Shown: positions 45,042-55,143 of the stretch, one piece after another
How the letters are laid out: each line of letters opens with the position of its first letter
How positions within the stretch are numbered: the stretch's first letter is position 1
DNA from: Clostridium thermosuccinogenes
GTDB taxonomy: Bacteria > Bacillota > Clostridia > Acetivibrionales > DSM-5807
Assembly (NCBI RefSeq): GCF_002896855.1
Contig: NZ_CP021850.1
Coordinates: forward strand, 583,665 to 647,664
Direction of reading: 5' to 3'
Length of the DNA: 64,000 nucleotides
The notes under the pieces: model-generated
Told to the model about the DNA's origin: nothing
The model's database searches: none
What the model saw: only the letters and a program-made list of their open reading frames with translations
Position numbers and translations under genes: made by a program

Positions 45042-45566
45042 ATGAAGAAACAAATTCAAATTCATATTCCATATTTAATAAAAGAAATTTTCGAAAAGGT
45101 AGTTCGTATGGATAGTTTTGGTAATTATTTCTACGAAACGACATTAATATTTTACTGGAATGAGTTAGATTGCTTTGCAAAAAAGTTAGATTTCACCACT
45201 GCAGAAGAAACTGATTCAATTAATGGTGAAATAATTGGACAAGTCTCTATTTCAACAGATGGAGATAGTGCATGGGACCATATTACTGCAAAAGAGTGGT
45301 TAAGAAAGGATATAGAGGACGAACTTTATGAAATGTTAATAAATGAAGGATATGAGCCTATTTTTATAAATCATATTCAAGTATTTGGTTATAATTTTGA
45401 TGAATGTAAGTGTACGTATTCTGCAGTCATTTCTGATGAAAATGAAGTAAATGAATTTTTATATGATTATGAAGAAAGTTATAAATACCTTGCTAATCTT
45501 GATAATGTCTATATTCTGACAGAAAAAGAGGCAAAAAGATATAAGGGGTCTATAATACAAGGTTAA
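45042..45566 (+). CDS. Hypothetical acidic protein
   Basis: The 174-residue protein follows AGGAGG. It is acidic and mixes beta-type segments (ETTLIFYWNELDCFAKKL) with helical parts. No motif, membrane segment or family was recognised. It has its own ribosome binding site and may form a unit with the downstream membrane protein gene. Confidence 0.55.
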   Translation: MKKQIQIHIPYLIKEIFEKVVRMDSFGNYFYETTLIFYWNELDCFAKKLDFTTAEETDSINGEIIGQVSISTDGDSAWDHITAKEWLRKDIEDELYEMLINEGYEPIFINHIQVFGYNFDECKCTYSAVISDENEVNEFLYDYEESYKYLANLDNVYILTEKEAKRYKGSIIQG

Positions 45567-45633
45567 AGTTTTAAGCAATAGACTACCAGAGCAAAGAAAA
45601 GGAATAAAAGTTAAACCAAGTAAGCCAGCATCA

Positions 45634-45888
45634 TTGTTTGGTATGATAGTAGGTATTGTTTTTGTATTTATTGGGTTATTTGTAGTAATTCCCGGTGCAG
45701 GTCTGTTCGGTATATTCTGGACACTGATTGCAGTTGGTATAACAGGGTTCCAAGCCTATAACTTTTTTGATGACAAAGATGTTGCGTCATGGGAGATAAA
45801 CATAGACACTGGCGCCAATGCAGAGACGAATAATCAGTCAATATCTGTAAGTGGTGATTTTGGAAAAGTGCAAAGTTGTTGGAGATAA
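45634..45888 (+). CDS. Small membrane protein, start uncertain
   Basis: The 84 residues contain two adjacent membrane segments (MIVGIVFVFIGLFVVIPGAG and FGIFWTLIAVGITGF) and a polar C-terminus. The frame is open upstream to 45556 without a good start, so the N-terminus may be longer (KPSKPASLFG). The C-terminus overlaps the next fragment in another frame, possibly through a frameshift. Confidence 0.45.
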   Translation: MFGMIVGIVFVFIGLFVVIPGAGLFGIFWTLIAVGITGFQAYNFFDDKDVASWEINIDTGANAETNNQSISVSGDFGKVQSCWR

Positions 45889-46064
45889 AAGAGTTAAAGG
45901 GATTTAACAATGAGCCAGGGGTGTTGGAGTATCAGGTTAAAGTTGATTTTGATTTTAAAAAACTAATAACAGCAGATGATGGAGTCTGGCCAAGATTTAT
46001 TATATTGAAGAAAGAATCTGAAAAAAGCGGCTGGAGGATTGACGGTGTTGGTACGGGACCGTGA
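45876..46064 (+). pseudogene. C-terminal fragment of a secreted-type protein
   Basis: The 62 codons encode a beta-rich piece ending SGWRIDGVGTGP, an ending common in DUF4829-like extracytoplasmic domains. The N-terminal part is missing, or it is frameshifted from the preceding frame. Function cannot be assigned. Confidence 0.4.
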
Positions 46065-46082
46065 TTAGGGAGTATGTGATAT

Positions 46083-46119
46083 AAAGTACATGCTTTTATA
46101 GCGTGCACTTTTGTTTTTT
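46083..46119 (+). terminator. Terminator after the fragment
   Basis: AAAGTACATGC pairs with GCGTGCACTTT around TTTTATA, followed by TGTTTTTTA. Confidence 0.75.
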
Positions 46120-46201
46120 ATATCAAATTTAAAAGGATTTTATTCACAATTATCGAATAGAAAAGTAGAATAAACAGTTTAAAGGTATAAGGAATGATAG
46201 T

Positions 46202-47056
46202 ATGCTTGATAACAACTATTATGTATACAAAAAAGAAGTGGACTGGTCGGTGCTGCAGCAGGGTGTAAGCATTCCAGTAACCATACAGGTAGTTTTCCAA
46301 AATACTATAAATAAGTTTTTGCCAAGAGGCAAGTCTAAAGATATTTATCTGGTATTGGAAGGACTGACTTATAAGGCAAGGCTTGTAAACCAGAAATTCG
46401 ATGAGAGAAAATATCCTAATAGAAAAGATATACTGCAAATAAGGTATCATCCACAAAGTGAGATTGCGGAAAGACTTAGAAGCATTTTTGCTGCAAGTTA
46501 CAGGTATATATTAGAGCAGAGGAATAGCCTGCCTGAAAATCAACGCAAATTCATTAAAGTTCCTGAAGAAATAAAGGAATACCTGGCTATATATACAACA
46601 GAGTATCCAGATACATATCTACTTGAATGTATTACGCAGGAGGATACAAGGATAATAAAGGAAACAATGGTTCATGAAGATGAGCAGGAATATGAAGCAA
46701 GTATTAACTATAACACTGTTGACCCTAATGCTACTATTGCTGCAGTGAACCAAATAGTAAAGATTCGTAAACTTAACAGGGCAATAGGAGAAAGCCTGAA
46801 ACTTCTTTATAATTACCGCTGCCAGATATGTGGAGAGAATATTAGTGCAAGATATGGAGTCAATGTTGTTGAATCGCACCATATAAACCCATTTGTTGAA
46901 TCACTCAATAATAATTCAGAAAATCAGGTTATTATTTGTCCTAATCATCATCGGATTATTCATAGGGCAAGACCTGTTTTTGACAGGAGAAAACTAATAT
47001 TTGTTTATCATAATGGAGTAGAAGAAAGGATTATATTGAACCGACATTTGCAGTAA
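46202..47056 (+). CDS. HNH endonuclease domain protein
   Basis: The 284-residue protein has an N-terminal region of about 190 residues without a recognised domain. A C-terminal HNH nuclease follows: CQICGENI with zinc ligands, then the catalytic VVESHHINPF and VIICPNHHRIIH (about 205-258). Such fusions occur as restriction-type defence nucleases. It lies upstream of the helicase and type I RM genes. Confidence 0.82.
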   Translation: MLDNNYYVYKKEVDWSVLQQGVSIPVTIQVVFQNTINKFLPRGKSKDIYLVLEGLTYKARLVNQKFDERKYPNRKDILQIRYHPQSEIAERLRSIFAASYRYILEQRNSLPENQRKFIKVPEEIKEYLAIYTTEYPDTYLLECITQEDTRIIKETMVHEDEQEYEASINYNTVDPNATIAAVNQIVKIRKLNRAIGESLKLLYNYRCQICGENISARYGVNVVESHHINPFVESLNNNSENQVIICPNHHRIIHRARPVFDRRKLIFVYHNGVEERIILNRHLQ

Positions 47057-47206
47057 GAGAAGGTAATAGTTACAAGTTTGACTTTATGCAATAAATTTAC
47101 ATATATGTTTTAATATATATTTAACTCCTAATGTCATAATGGTAAAATATACTTAACATTAAATTTGTGAAGTAAATGGATTAAGTTACATGAAGAGGAG
47201 GGGACA

Positions 47207-48556
47207 ATGATGAACTTAACTGAAGAGGCTTTAAAAATAATTATGGATTTGGGTGATAAAAATATATTTGTCATAAAAACTTGTGATTTTAGTTTATATT
47301 ATAGTATTCTAGATGAATTAAAAAATAACACGTTATTTTATGTTCCCAATACAGAAATTAAATACAGGAGTTTTAAAGAACTATATGAAAGTACAGACAA
47401 TTTGTTAATAGATTATATATATAACTTAAGGACAAAGAGTATTATTTTGTTGTATGAACAATTTATTCAGATAATTGAAAAGATTGATTTCAAAATAATT
47501 AACAGTAGTATAATAGTGCTTAATAATAATATTGAACGCTATAAATTTTTGCCTATAAACGAAGAAAAAGTTATAAATAAAATTGCTACTACAGATATCA
47601 ACGAAATCCAAGATGAAGAAATAGATTATATGCTTGAATATTATGATGATATAAGAGTCGACAGATATGGTGATACACAAAGAGTTATTATAGATTACAA
47701 AGATAAAAATATTTTTGAAAATTTAAGTGTAGAGGAAATTAACTTGGTAGATACAACCCGTGCCTTATCTATACAACGTAAAAAATATGGAGATTATGTG
47801 AGTGATAATAGTGTAGAAAAATGCTTAATTTATTTAGCACAGGATTTAAAAATATATATTAATAAAGAGTATTATAACAGACTTCAAAGTGATATATTAT
47901 TGAAGGAATTCTATAATAGTTCATATAATCAAGTTTGCGTAATTGCAAATCCTGAACATTTTGATTCGTTACCTATGTATCTTAATGCATGGTGTAGAAT
48001 TTTTAAAAATATTATACTAGTGGAATATGATATTGATACTAATATATCTTATGAACAAACATATGATATTGATTTATTATTAAAAAAATATTGGAATAGT
48101 AATAAATTCCGAGAGTACTGTATTTATGATATTTATTCAAATAAGTATCAAGTAAAAAAAATTACACAGAAAGAAATTATAATGCAAATTCTATCACAAT
48201 ATGTAAAATCTAAAAGCGGCAATAGTAATGAATGGAAAGATATTTTTTTTATTGCTTCAACTGGAGCAGGTAAGTCATTGCTATATCAACTACCTTCAAT
48301 TATTTTAAATGATGAAAATAGAATTACTATTGTAGTTTCTCCTTTAAAAGCGTTAATGAAAGACCAATTACAGACTATGCATGAAAAAGGGTTAACTTAT
48401 GCTACATATATAAATTCAGATGTTTCGTATTCGGAACAGATAGAAAGACTTGAAGGAATAAAAAATGGAAAATATTCCTTGATATATGTGTCTCCTGAAT
48501 TTTTACAAAAGTATTCCAGTGCTAAATATCTTGTTGGTGATAGAAAAATAGGATTA
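47207..48556 (+). pseudogene. RecQ-like helicase gene, 5' part (interrupted by IS630 copy 3)
   Basis: The start follows AGAGGAGGGG. The 450 codons encode about 330 residues of unrecognised N-terminal sequence and then helicase motif I FIASTGAGKSLLYQLP and motif Ia TIVVSPLKALMKDQ. The gene is broken just before the DEAH box. Removing the element and one TA restores GLVVVDEAHCVSTWG in frame with 49775-51652, for a total of about 1075 residues. Confidence 0.9.
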
Positions 48557-49772
48557 TAGATAACGAACATTAAAGCCTACAATTGCCAAATTGGCAATCA
48601 TGGAAAGTAGTTCCGGGCATATAGCCGATGCCTAACCTCATCAGGATGAGCTTTAATATATGCCTCAAAACGATTTACTAAATGCAATAGTTCCTGTTCG
48701 TTCTTTACAGCAGAGGCTTGTGCAATAAAGTTTTTCATCCAGTGCCACATCTCCTCTTGAGGATTCAGGTGTGGAGAATAAGGAGGTTGATGCAACACTA
48801 TTAAATCACTTTTATGAGCCTCAACAAACTCTTGTATCAAAGGGCCTTTATGAATCGGAGAATTATCCCACTGGACAAAGGTGGTAGAAATCCCTCTTGC
48901 TTTATCATAGTCCAGTAAACGCTCCATATATTTGACCACATGAGCTGCTGTCAAAGAGCCTTCTTTTTTGGAGTATACATCGTACACAAAACCCATATGA
49001 TTCAGTACTTCCGTAGCTCCAATGATATTGATGCCCTTATGACAGCCGTTACACTCAATTTCTGTAGGTTTGCCTACAGGACTCCAGGAATAAAAGTTGT
49101 TGGATTCGAGCCTTTTACTGGTTTCATCCTGACACCACAGGGAGACATCTCCTAAAGGCTCAATTATATCCAATACAACTGACATTTTTTTTAAAGCTTT
49201 CCTGAAGCTTTGGGTCTCCCTTGCTCGGTTTATAAACACCCCTTTTGTACGAGAAACCAAGATTAGCCAGTATTTTACGGATCCAGGTGTCGGAATATTC
49301 TTTTCCCCAGTGGTCTTCTACATACCTGACTAACAACTTGGCGTTCCACCGGTTTTGTTCATAGCCGAACTCATGAGGACTCTTACTGGTAACTATATTG
49401 CGGATATCCTCTACCATTTCATCGGTGACAGTACTTTCAATATTGCCGCCCCGCAGGTCGGCGATGCAAGCAATACCGCTATCGTTCCAGTTGTTGATAT
49501 ATGACACAATGGTTGCGTTACATTTACTCAAGGTATCTGCAATAACCTGCGTATGGATACCCTTATGCCTCATGATTACAGCTTTGACGACGTCTCTGGT
49601 ATAATTACTGTCAGAACTATTGGCTATTAAATTTAAGTCATCTATCGTTAATCCATAAAGTGATTTAACCTCAACACATTTTCTACCCATTATACATTCC
49701 CCCTGCCCTATATTGTAAGGGCTTCGGAGGAAAATTGCACAGGATAATTTTAACTATATAGTTCGTTATCTA
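48557..49772 (-). mobile_element. IS630-family insertion sequence, copy 3 (1216 bp)
   Basis: This is the reverse-oriented element with ends and encoded proteins identical to copies 1 and 2, flanked by TA at 48555-48556 and 49773-49774. It interrupts the RecQ-like helicase between motifs Ia and II. Confidence 0.95.
48598..49690 (-). CDS. IS630-family transposase by -1 frameshift (copy 3)
   Basis: The first frame covers 49690-49160 and the second continues to 48598, with the A8 slip site between. Predicted products are identical to the other two copies. Confidence 0.88.
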
Positions 49773-49774
49773 TA

Positions 49775-51652
49775 GTAGTTGTAGATGAGGCTCATTGTGT
49801 TAGTACATGGGGAAAAGATTTTCGTGCTGATTATGGATATTTAGGAGATTATATAAAAAGATACAGAAAAGAGATGCAATTTCCAATTTTAGCATTAACG
49901 GCAACTGCAGTGTGGGGTGGAGAATTTGATACACTAAATGAAATAATAGGATATTTAAACCTTATGCCAGACCCTATCATCTATTATACAGATATTAAAA
50001 GAACAAATGTAGATATAGAAATAAAAAAAGTAAATGTTACTGGGAATTACCGTGAAACCAAAATAAAAATGACTATTGATGAAATCACTAAGATAGTAAA
50101 GGAAGGAAAGAAAGCAATAGTATACTTTCCGTGGAAAAGCCAAATTAAAGATATTTATATTAGACTTTCAGAAGATATTCAATCTAAAGTAGCAATTTAT
50201 ACTGGTGACACAAAGGGAGAAGAAGGTGAAGAAATTATTTCAAAGTTTAAGTCTGGAGAATATATAGTTGTTCTTGCAACGAAAGCCTTTGGCATGGGTA
50301 TAGATATATCTGATATTGAAATAGTATATCATCATGCGATACCTGGAAATTTGGCTGATTATTCCCAAGAAATTGGACGAGCGGGCAGGAATCGAGAAAT
50401 TAGAGGAAAAGCCTATACTCTATTTAATCAAAAAGATTTTCAATATTGGAGAATTCTTAAAGGAATTTCTCGTCCTACACAATGGGAGTTAAAACTTATA
50501 GTTAATAAATTATATGATGAGTTTAAATATGGTAAGAAAAAACGTCTACAAAAGTTATTGCCTTTAGATACTTTTTCATTTGTTTTTAACGAAAATGAAG
50601 TAGATAATACCGAGCAAAAAATAAGGACAGCATTATTTTTAATAGAAAAAGATTTTTTTAAAAGATTTGGTTGGAATATAATTAGCGTCTACCCAAGAGA
50701 TGAATTTGGTAACTATTACTGTACAGTAGATGACGGTAATAAAGATGAATTTATAAATAAATATGGAAAATATGTTAGAGAAATTTGCAATATAGAAGAC
50801 AATATTAGATTTTCAAGAGATAAATACTATTTGTGCAAAGATATTGGTAATATTCTCGAAATTGATTTAAAGAAGTTATGGGAAGAGAAATACTATGATA
50901 AAAACTATAGGTCTATTAAGTATCTGTTTTTTAACAATAAACTCTTTGAAGATTTTTCGGTCATACCAAGGATTTATACAAAAATAGAACTTCAGAGTTC
51001 TAAAGAAAAGGTACTAGGGCAACTTGAATATGCATTGAATATAATTGCGACAGCACTTCAAACGCAGGATAAGTTTACAAAGAATGAATTGGAAAAGTCT
51101 CTGAGAAGGGTAGTAAGAGATGATTATGGGTTAGATGACAAGGAAATTATCAATAAACTTCTACATATATGTACTACTTTTCTTTACATGGAAGTTGGAA
51201 GTAATAACTATTCTCATAAGATGATTATACGTAAAAGAGATGAAGGCAATGAATATATTTATATTGCTCCAAGACTTAAAATTTCGTTAGGATTACAAAA
51301 CATTATTAAGATATTTAATAATAGGTTCGAAGATGGGGAAATATTTGAAAAGTTTTTAGTTCCACCATATATTGGAAACTCTATTTATACTTGCGAGACA
51401 TTGGATTTAGCATATATACTAGAAACTATGGGATTAGCAAGTTTTATTATCAATGGTGGTCATATGCCATATGTTAACATTGTTGTAAACTCGGTTGATA
51501 AGTTAGCCACGGCATACTATAAAAATCAATTATTGATGGATATGCGAACAAGGGATGACAATGAAATCAAGATAGTCGAAAGATTTATCAATACAGATAA
51601 GAATAAATGGGATTATATTGAAGATTACTTTTTAGGAAGATTAAATATATAA
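49775..51652 (+). pseudogene. RecQ-like helicase gene, 3' part
   Basis: This part begins VVVDEAHCVSTWGKDFRADY (motif II) and continues with PILALTATA (motif III), VLATKAFGMGIDI (motif V) and SQEIGRAGRNRE (motif VI), the RecQ hallmarks. About 420 further residues have no recognised domain and end in WDYIEDYFLGRLNI. An internal ATG at 49874 could start a product without motif II, which would be inactive. The neighbouring HNH and type I RM genes suggest a defence helicase. Confidence 0.88.
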
Positions 51653-51791
51653 GAAATTAATTCTTAAAAAGCAGGACAACCTATAAGAATAGAATCTTTG
51701 ACTTATAGGTTTAGATATTCATTAGCAAATATCAAAAAGTTTTTAAATAACTATTATTGAATTATATATAACTTGAGCAGGAGTGATAAAG

Positions 51792-53810
51792 TTGATTAAC
51801 TTTCAAGATAAAGTTAATTTTATATGGAGTATAGCAGAACTTTTAAGAGGCCCCTATAAAAAAGAACAATACGGAGATGTGATTCTCCCAATGGCCGTAC
51901 TCAGGAGGTTTGACTGTGTCCTTGCAGCAACTAAAGATGAAGTATTAGAAAAGTATGAAGCCTTAAAGAAGTCAGGGCTCCAAAACATGGACCCTGTTTT
52001 AAATAGAATATCAAAGCAGGAATTCAATAACACCAGTAAATATGATTTTGAAAAATTATTGGCTGAGCCTGATGATATCGCAAATAATTTAAGGAATTAT
52101 ATTAATGGTTTTTCTAAAAACGCCAGAGAAATTATAGAACACTTTGATTTTGACAAGCAGATTACAAAACTTAATGACAACAACCTGCTTTATCTCGTGG
52201 TATCTGAGTTTAATAAGATAGACTTACATCCTGATAAGGTAAGCAATACCGAAATGGGGTACATATTTGAAGAACTGATAAGGAGATTTTCCGAACACGC
52301 AGAGGCAGGAGACCACTATACCCCTCGTGAGGTTATCAGGCTTATGGTGAATATTCTCCTGAATGAAGATAACGAGGAATTAACGCAGCCAGGGCTTGTT
52401 GTAACTGTTTACGACTGCTGTGCGGGGACGGGAGGAATGCTTTCAGTTGCAGAGCAGTACCTGAAAGAATTAAACCCAGGAATACAGGTTGAATTATTTG
52501 GGCAGGAGATAAATCCCCAATCCTTTAGCATCTGCAAATCCGACATGCTTATAAAAGGACAAAACGCAGATAACATCATTTTAGGCGACAGTTTTACTGA
52601 AGATGGACACAGGGGAAGAACCTTTAGGTACATGCTTACCAATCCGCCCTTCGGTGTGGAATGGAAGAAAGCGGAGAAATTTATTCGTGAAGAATATGAA
52701 AAAGAAGGGTATAACGGCAGATTCGGTGCTGGGCTTCCCAGAATATCCGATGGTTCCCTTTTATTCCTGCAGCACTTAATATCTAAAATGAAACAGGATG
52801 AAAAAGGCAGCCGTATTGCTATTATCTTTAATGGCTCGCCATTGTTTACGGGGGACGCAGGTTCAGGTGAATCGGAAATAAGGCGCTGGATAATTGAAAA
52901 TGACATGCTGGAAGGTATTATTGCATTGCCTGACCAGTTATTCTATAACACGGGTATTTCTACCTACATATGGATAGTTACCAATCGTAAAAATAATGAC
53001 CCAATGAAGGGGCCTGTAAGGACGGGTAAAATACAGTTGGTTAATGCAGTAGATTTCTATCAAAAAATGAGAAAAAGCCTTGGAAATAAGAGAAATGAAA
53101 TCACTGAAGAGCAGATAAAAGAAATTACCAGGATATACGGTGAATTTAAGGAGAACGAATACTGCAAGATTTTTGATAATGAAGATTTCGGATATCAGAA
53201 GATAGTTATAGAAAGACCTTTAAGGCTTAATTTTCAGGTAACTGAAGAAAGAATTAATAATTTATATAATGAAACAGCCTTTAGTAATCTTGCAAAGTCT
53301 AAGAAAAAGGGAACAGCAGGGCTAAAAGAAATAGAAAAAGGTAGGAAACTACAACAGCAAATAATAGAAACCTTAAAAACAATGGACTCTACTATTTTGT
53401 ATAAAAATAGAGATGAATTTACAAAAGTGCTGAAGAAGGCTTTTAAAGACAGTGATATTAAACTGGATAGTGCACTTTTAAAGGCTATCCTGTCTGCCAT
53501 TTCCGAAAAAGATGAAACAGCGGATATTTGTGTGGACAGCAATGGCAATCCTGAACCAGACCCAGACCTGAGGGATACTGAAAACGTACCTTTGAAAGAA
53601 GATATATATGAGTATTTTAAACGGGAAGTAAAACCCCACGTGCCCGATGCCTGGATAGATGAAACTAAGACTAAAATTGGATATGAAATACCTTTTACAA
53701 GGCATTTTTATAAATACCAGCCCCTCAGACCTTCTGAAGAGATTATGAGAGAGATAATAGAGTTGGAAAAGAGCATTTCAGAGAAGTTGAAGAAGGTGAT
53801 GGGTGAATGA
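51792..53810 (+). CDS. hsdM: Type I restriction-modification methyltransferase subunit
   Basis: The TTG at 51792 lies 8 bp after AGGAG; a GTG at 51783 overlaps that site. The 672-residue protein has the HsdM N-terminal helical domain, a YTPREVIRLMVNILL segment, SAM-binding motif I YDCCAGTGGM (about 212) and the catalytic adenine-methylation motif LTNPPFGVEW (about 290). It methylates adenine in the host recognition site as M2S. It overlaps hsdS by 4 bp. Confidence 0.96.
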   Translation: MINFQDKVNFIWSIAELLRGPYKKEQYGDVILPMAVLRRFDCVLAATKDEVLEKYEALKKSGLQNMDPVLNRISKQEFNNTSKYDFEKLLAEPDDIANNLRNYINGFSKNAREIIEHFDFDKQITKLNDNNLLYLVVSEFNKIDLHPDKVSNTEMGYIFEELIRRFSEHAEAGDHYTPREVIRLMVNILLNEDNEELTQPGLVVTVYDCCAGTGGMLSVAEQYLKELNPGIQVELFGQEINPQSFSICKSDMLIKGQNADNIILGDSFTEDGHRGRTFRYMLTNPPFGVEWKKAEKFIREEYEKEGYNGRFGAGLPRISDGSLLFLQHLISKMKQDEKGSRIAIIFNGSPLFTGDAGSGESEIRRWIIENDMLEGIIALPDQLFYNTGISTYIWIVTNRKNNDPMKGPVRTGKIQLVNAVDFYQKMRKSLGNKRNEITEEQIKEITRIYGEFKENEYCKIFDNEDFGYQKIVIERPLRLNFQVTEERINNLYNETAFSNLAKSKKKGTAGLKEIEKGRKLQQQIIETLKTMDSTILYKNRDEFTKVLKKAFKDSDIKLDSALLKAILSAISEKDETADICVDSNGNPEPDPDLRDTENVPLKEDIYEYFKREVKPHVPDAWIDETKTKIGYEIPFTRHFYKYQPLRPSEEIMREIIELEKSISEKLKKVMGE

Positions 53811-55141
53811 GTAGGTATAAGAGGTATGAAAGGTATAAGGATTCAGGGGTTGAGTGGATAGGTGAGATACCAGAGCATTGGGGAGTAAAACCTCTAAAAA
53901 GAGTATTTAAAATTATAAATGGAGGAACACCGAGTAGTTCAGAAGAAAGTTATTGGAATGGAGAAATTGTTTGGGTGACGCCAAATGATTTAAGTAAGTT
54001 AACTGAAGCATGTATAGTGGATTCTGAAAGAAAAATTACACAAGATGGGTTGCATAACTGTTCAGCAAGAATAGTGCCAAAAGGTAGTATTGTTATCTCT
54101 ACTAGGGCACCAATAGGGTATGTTGCTATTGCTGGAGTACCGCTATGCACTAATCAAGGGTGTAAAAGTCTTGTTGCTATTAATAAAGTTAACCCAAAGT
54201 ATTTTTATTATTGGATGCATAGCATAAGTTTTTATTTAAATGTTTTAGGGCAAGGAACTACTTTTATAGAATTATCAAATAGTAGTTTGTCTATGGTTGA
54301 ATTATTGACACCTTCAATAAACGAACAAAAAGCCATTGCTAATTTCCTCGACCAAAAGACTGCCGGAATAGATGGTTTAATTGCTGATAAGGAAAAATTG
54401 ATTGAATTATTACAGGAAAAACGGCAAGCAATTATAACTGAAGCAGTTACCAAAGGGCTTAATCAGAATGTTAAGATGAAGGATTCAGGTATTGAGTGGA
54501 TAGGAGAGATACCAGAGCATTGGAGACTTTCAAAGATAAAGTATGAATCATTAATTAATAATAAAACATTAAGCGAAAGTACAGATGACGACTATGAAAT
54601 AGAATATATTGATATAAGTAGTGTAACATCAATAGGGGGAATTAATGACGTCCAAAGTTTAAATTTTAAAGATGCACCTAGTAGAGCCAGAAGAATTTTA
54701 TCTAAGGGGGATACTATAGTATCCACGGTTCGTACATATTTGAAAGCAATAGCCTTTATTGAAAATACTCAATCAAACCTAATATGTTCGACAGGATTTG
54801 CAGTTTTAACTCCCCTATCAAAGGTTGTTCCGAAATATTTATTTTATTTAATGAGGTCAGAAAAATATGTTAATGAGATTGTTCGCAGGTCAGTGGGGGT
54901 TAGTTATCCTGCAGTTAATGCTTCTGACATTGGCGATTTAGAATGTGCATTACCAGATAGAGATGAGCAAATGTATATTGTAGAATATCTTGATAATTTC
55001 ACTATGCAGATTAACCAATTGGTAAATGATATACAACTACAAATCCAAAAACTAAAAGAATACCGCCAATCCCTTATATCAGAAGCAGTAACAGGTAAAA
55101 TTGATGTGAGGGAATTTGGAAGTATAAGCGAGGTGATATAA
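53807..55141 (+). CDS. hsdS: Type I restriction-modification specificity subunit
   Basis: The start overlaps the hsdM stop codon (ATGA). The 444-residue protein has two target-recognition domains. Each is introduced by a DSGxEWIGEIPEHW motif (about 10 and 228) and followed by a conserved coiled coil (KEKLIELLQEKRQAIITEAV and LQKLKEYRQSLISEAVTG), the spacers that set the distance between half sites. It determines the bipartite sequence bound by HsdM and HsdR. Confidence 0.96.
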   Translation: MSRYKRYERYKDSGVEWIGEIPEHWGVKPLKRVFKIINGGTPSSSEESYWNGEIVWVTPNDLSKLTEACIVDSERKITQDGLHNCSARIVPKGSIVISTRAPIGYVAIAGVPLCTNQGCKSLVAINKVNPKYFYYWMHSISFYLNVLGQGTTFIELSNSSLSMVELLTPSINEQKAIANFLDQKTAGIDGLIADKEKLIELLQEKRQAIITEAVTKGLNQNVKMKDSGIEWIGEIPEHWRLSKIKYESLINNKTLSESTDDDYEIEYIDISSVTSIGGINDVQSLNFKDAPSRARRILSKGDTIVSTVRTYLKAIAFIENTQSNLICSTGFAVLTPLSKVVPKYLFYLMRSEKYVNEIVRRSVGVSYPAVNASDIGDLECALPDRDEQMYIVEYLDNFTMQINQLVNDIQLQIQKLKEYRQSLISEAVTGKIDVREFGSISEVI

Positions 55142-55143
55142 GG

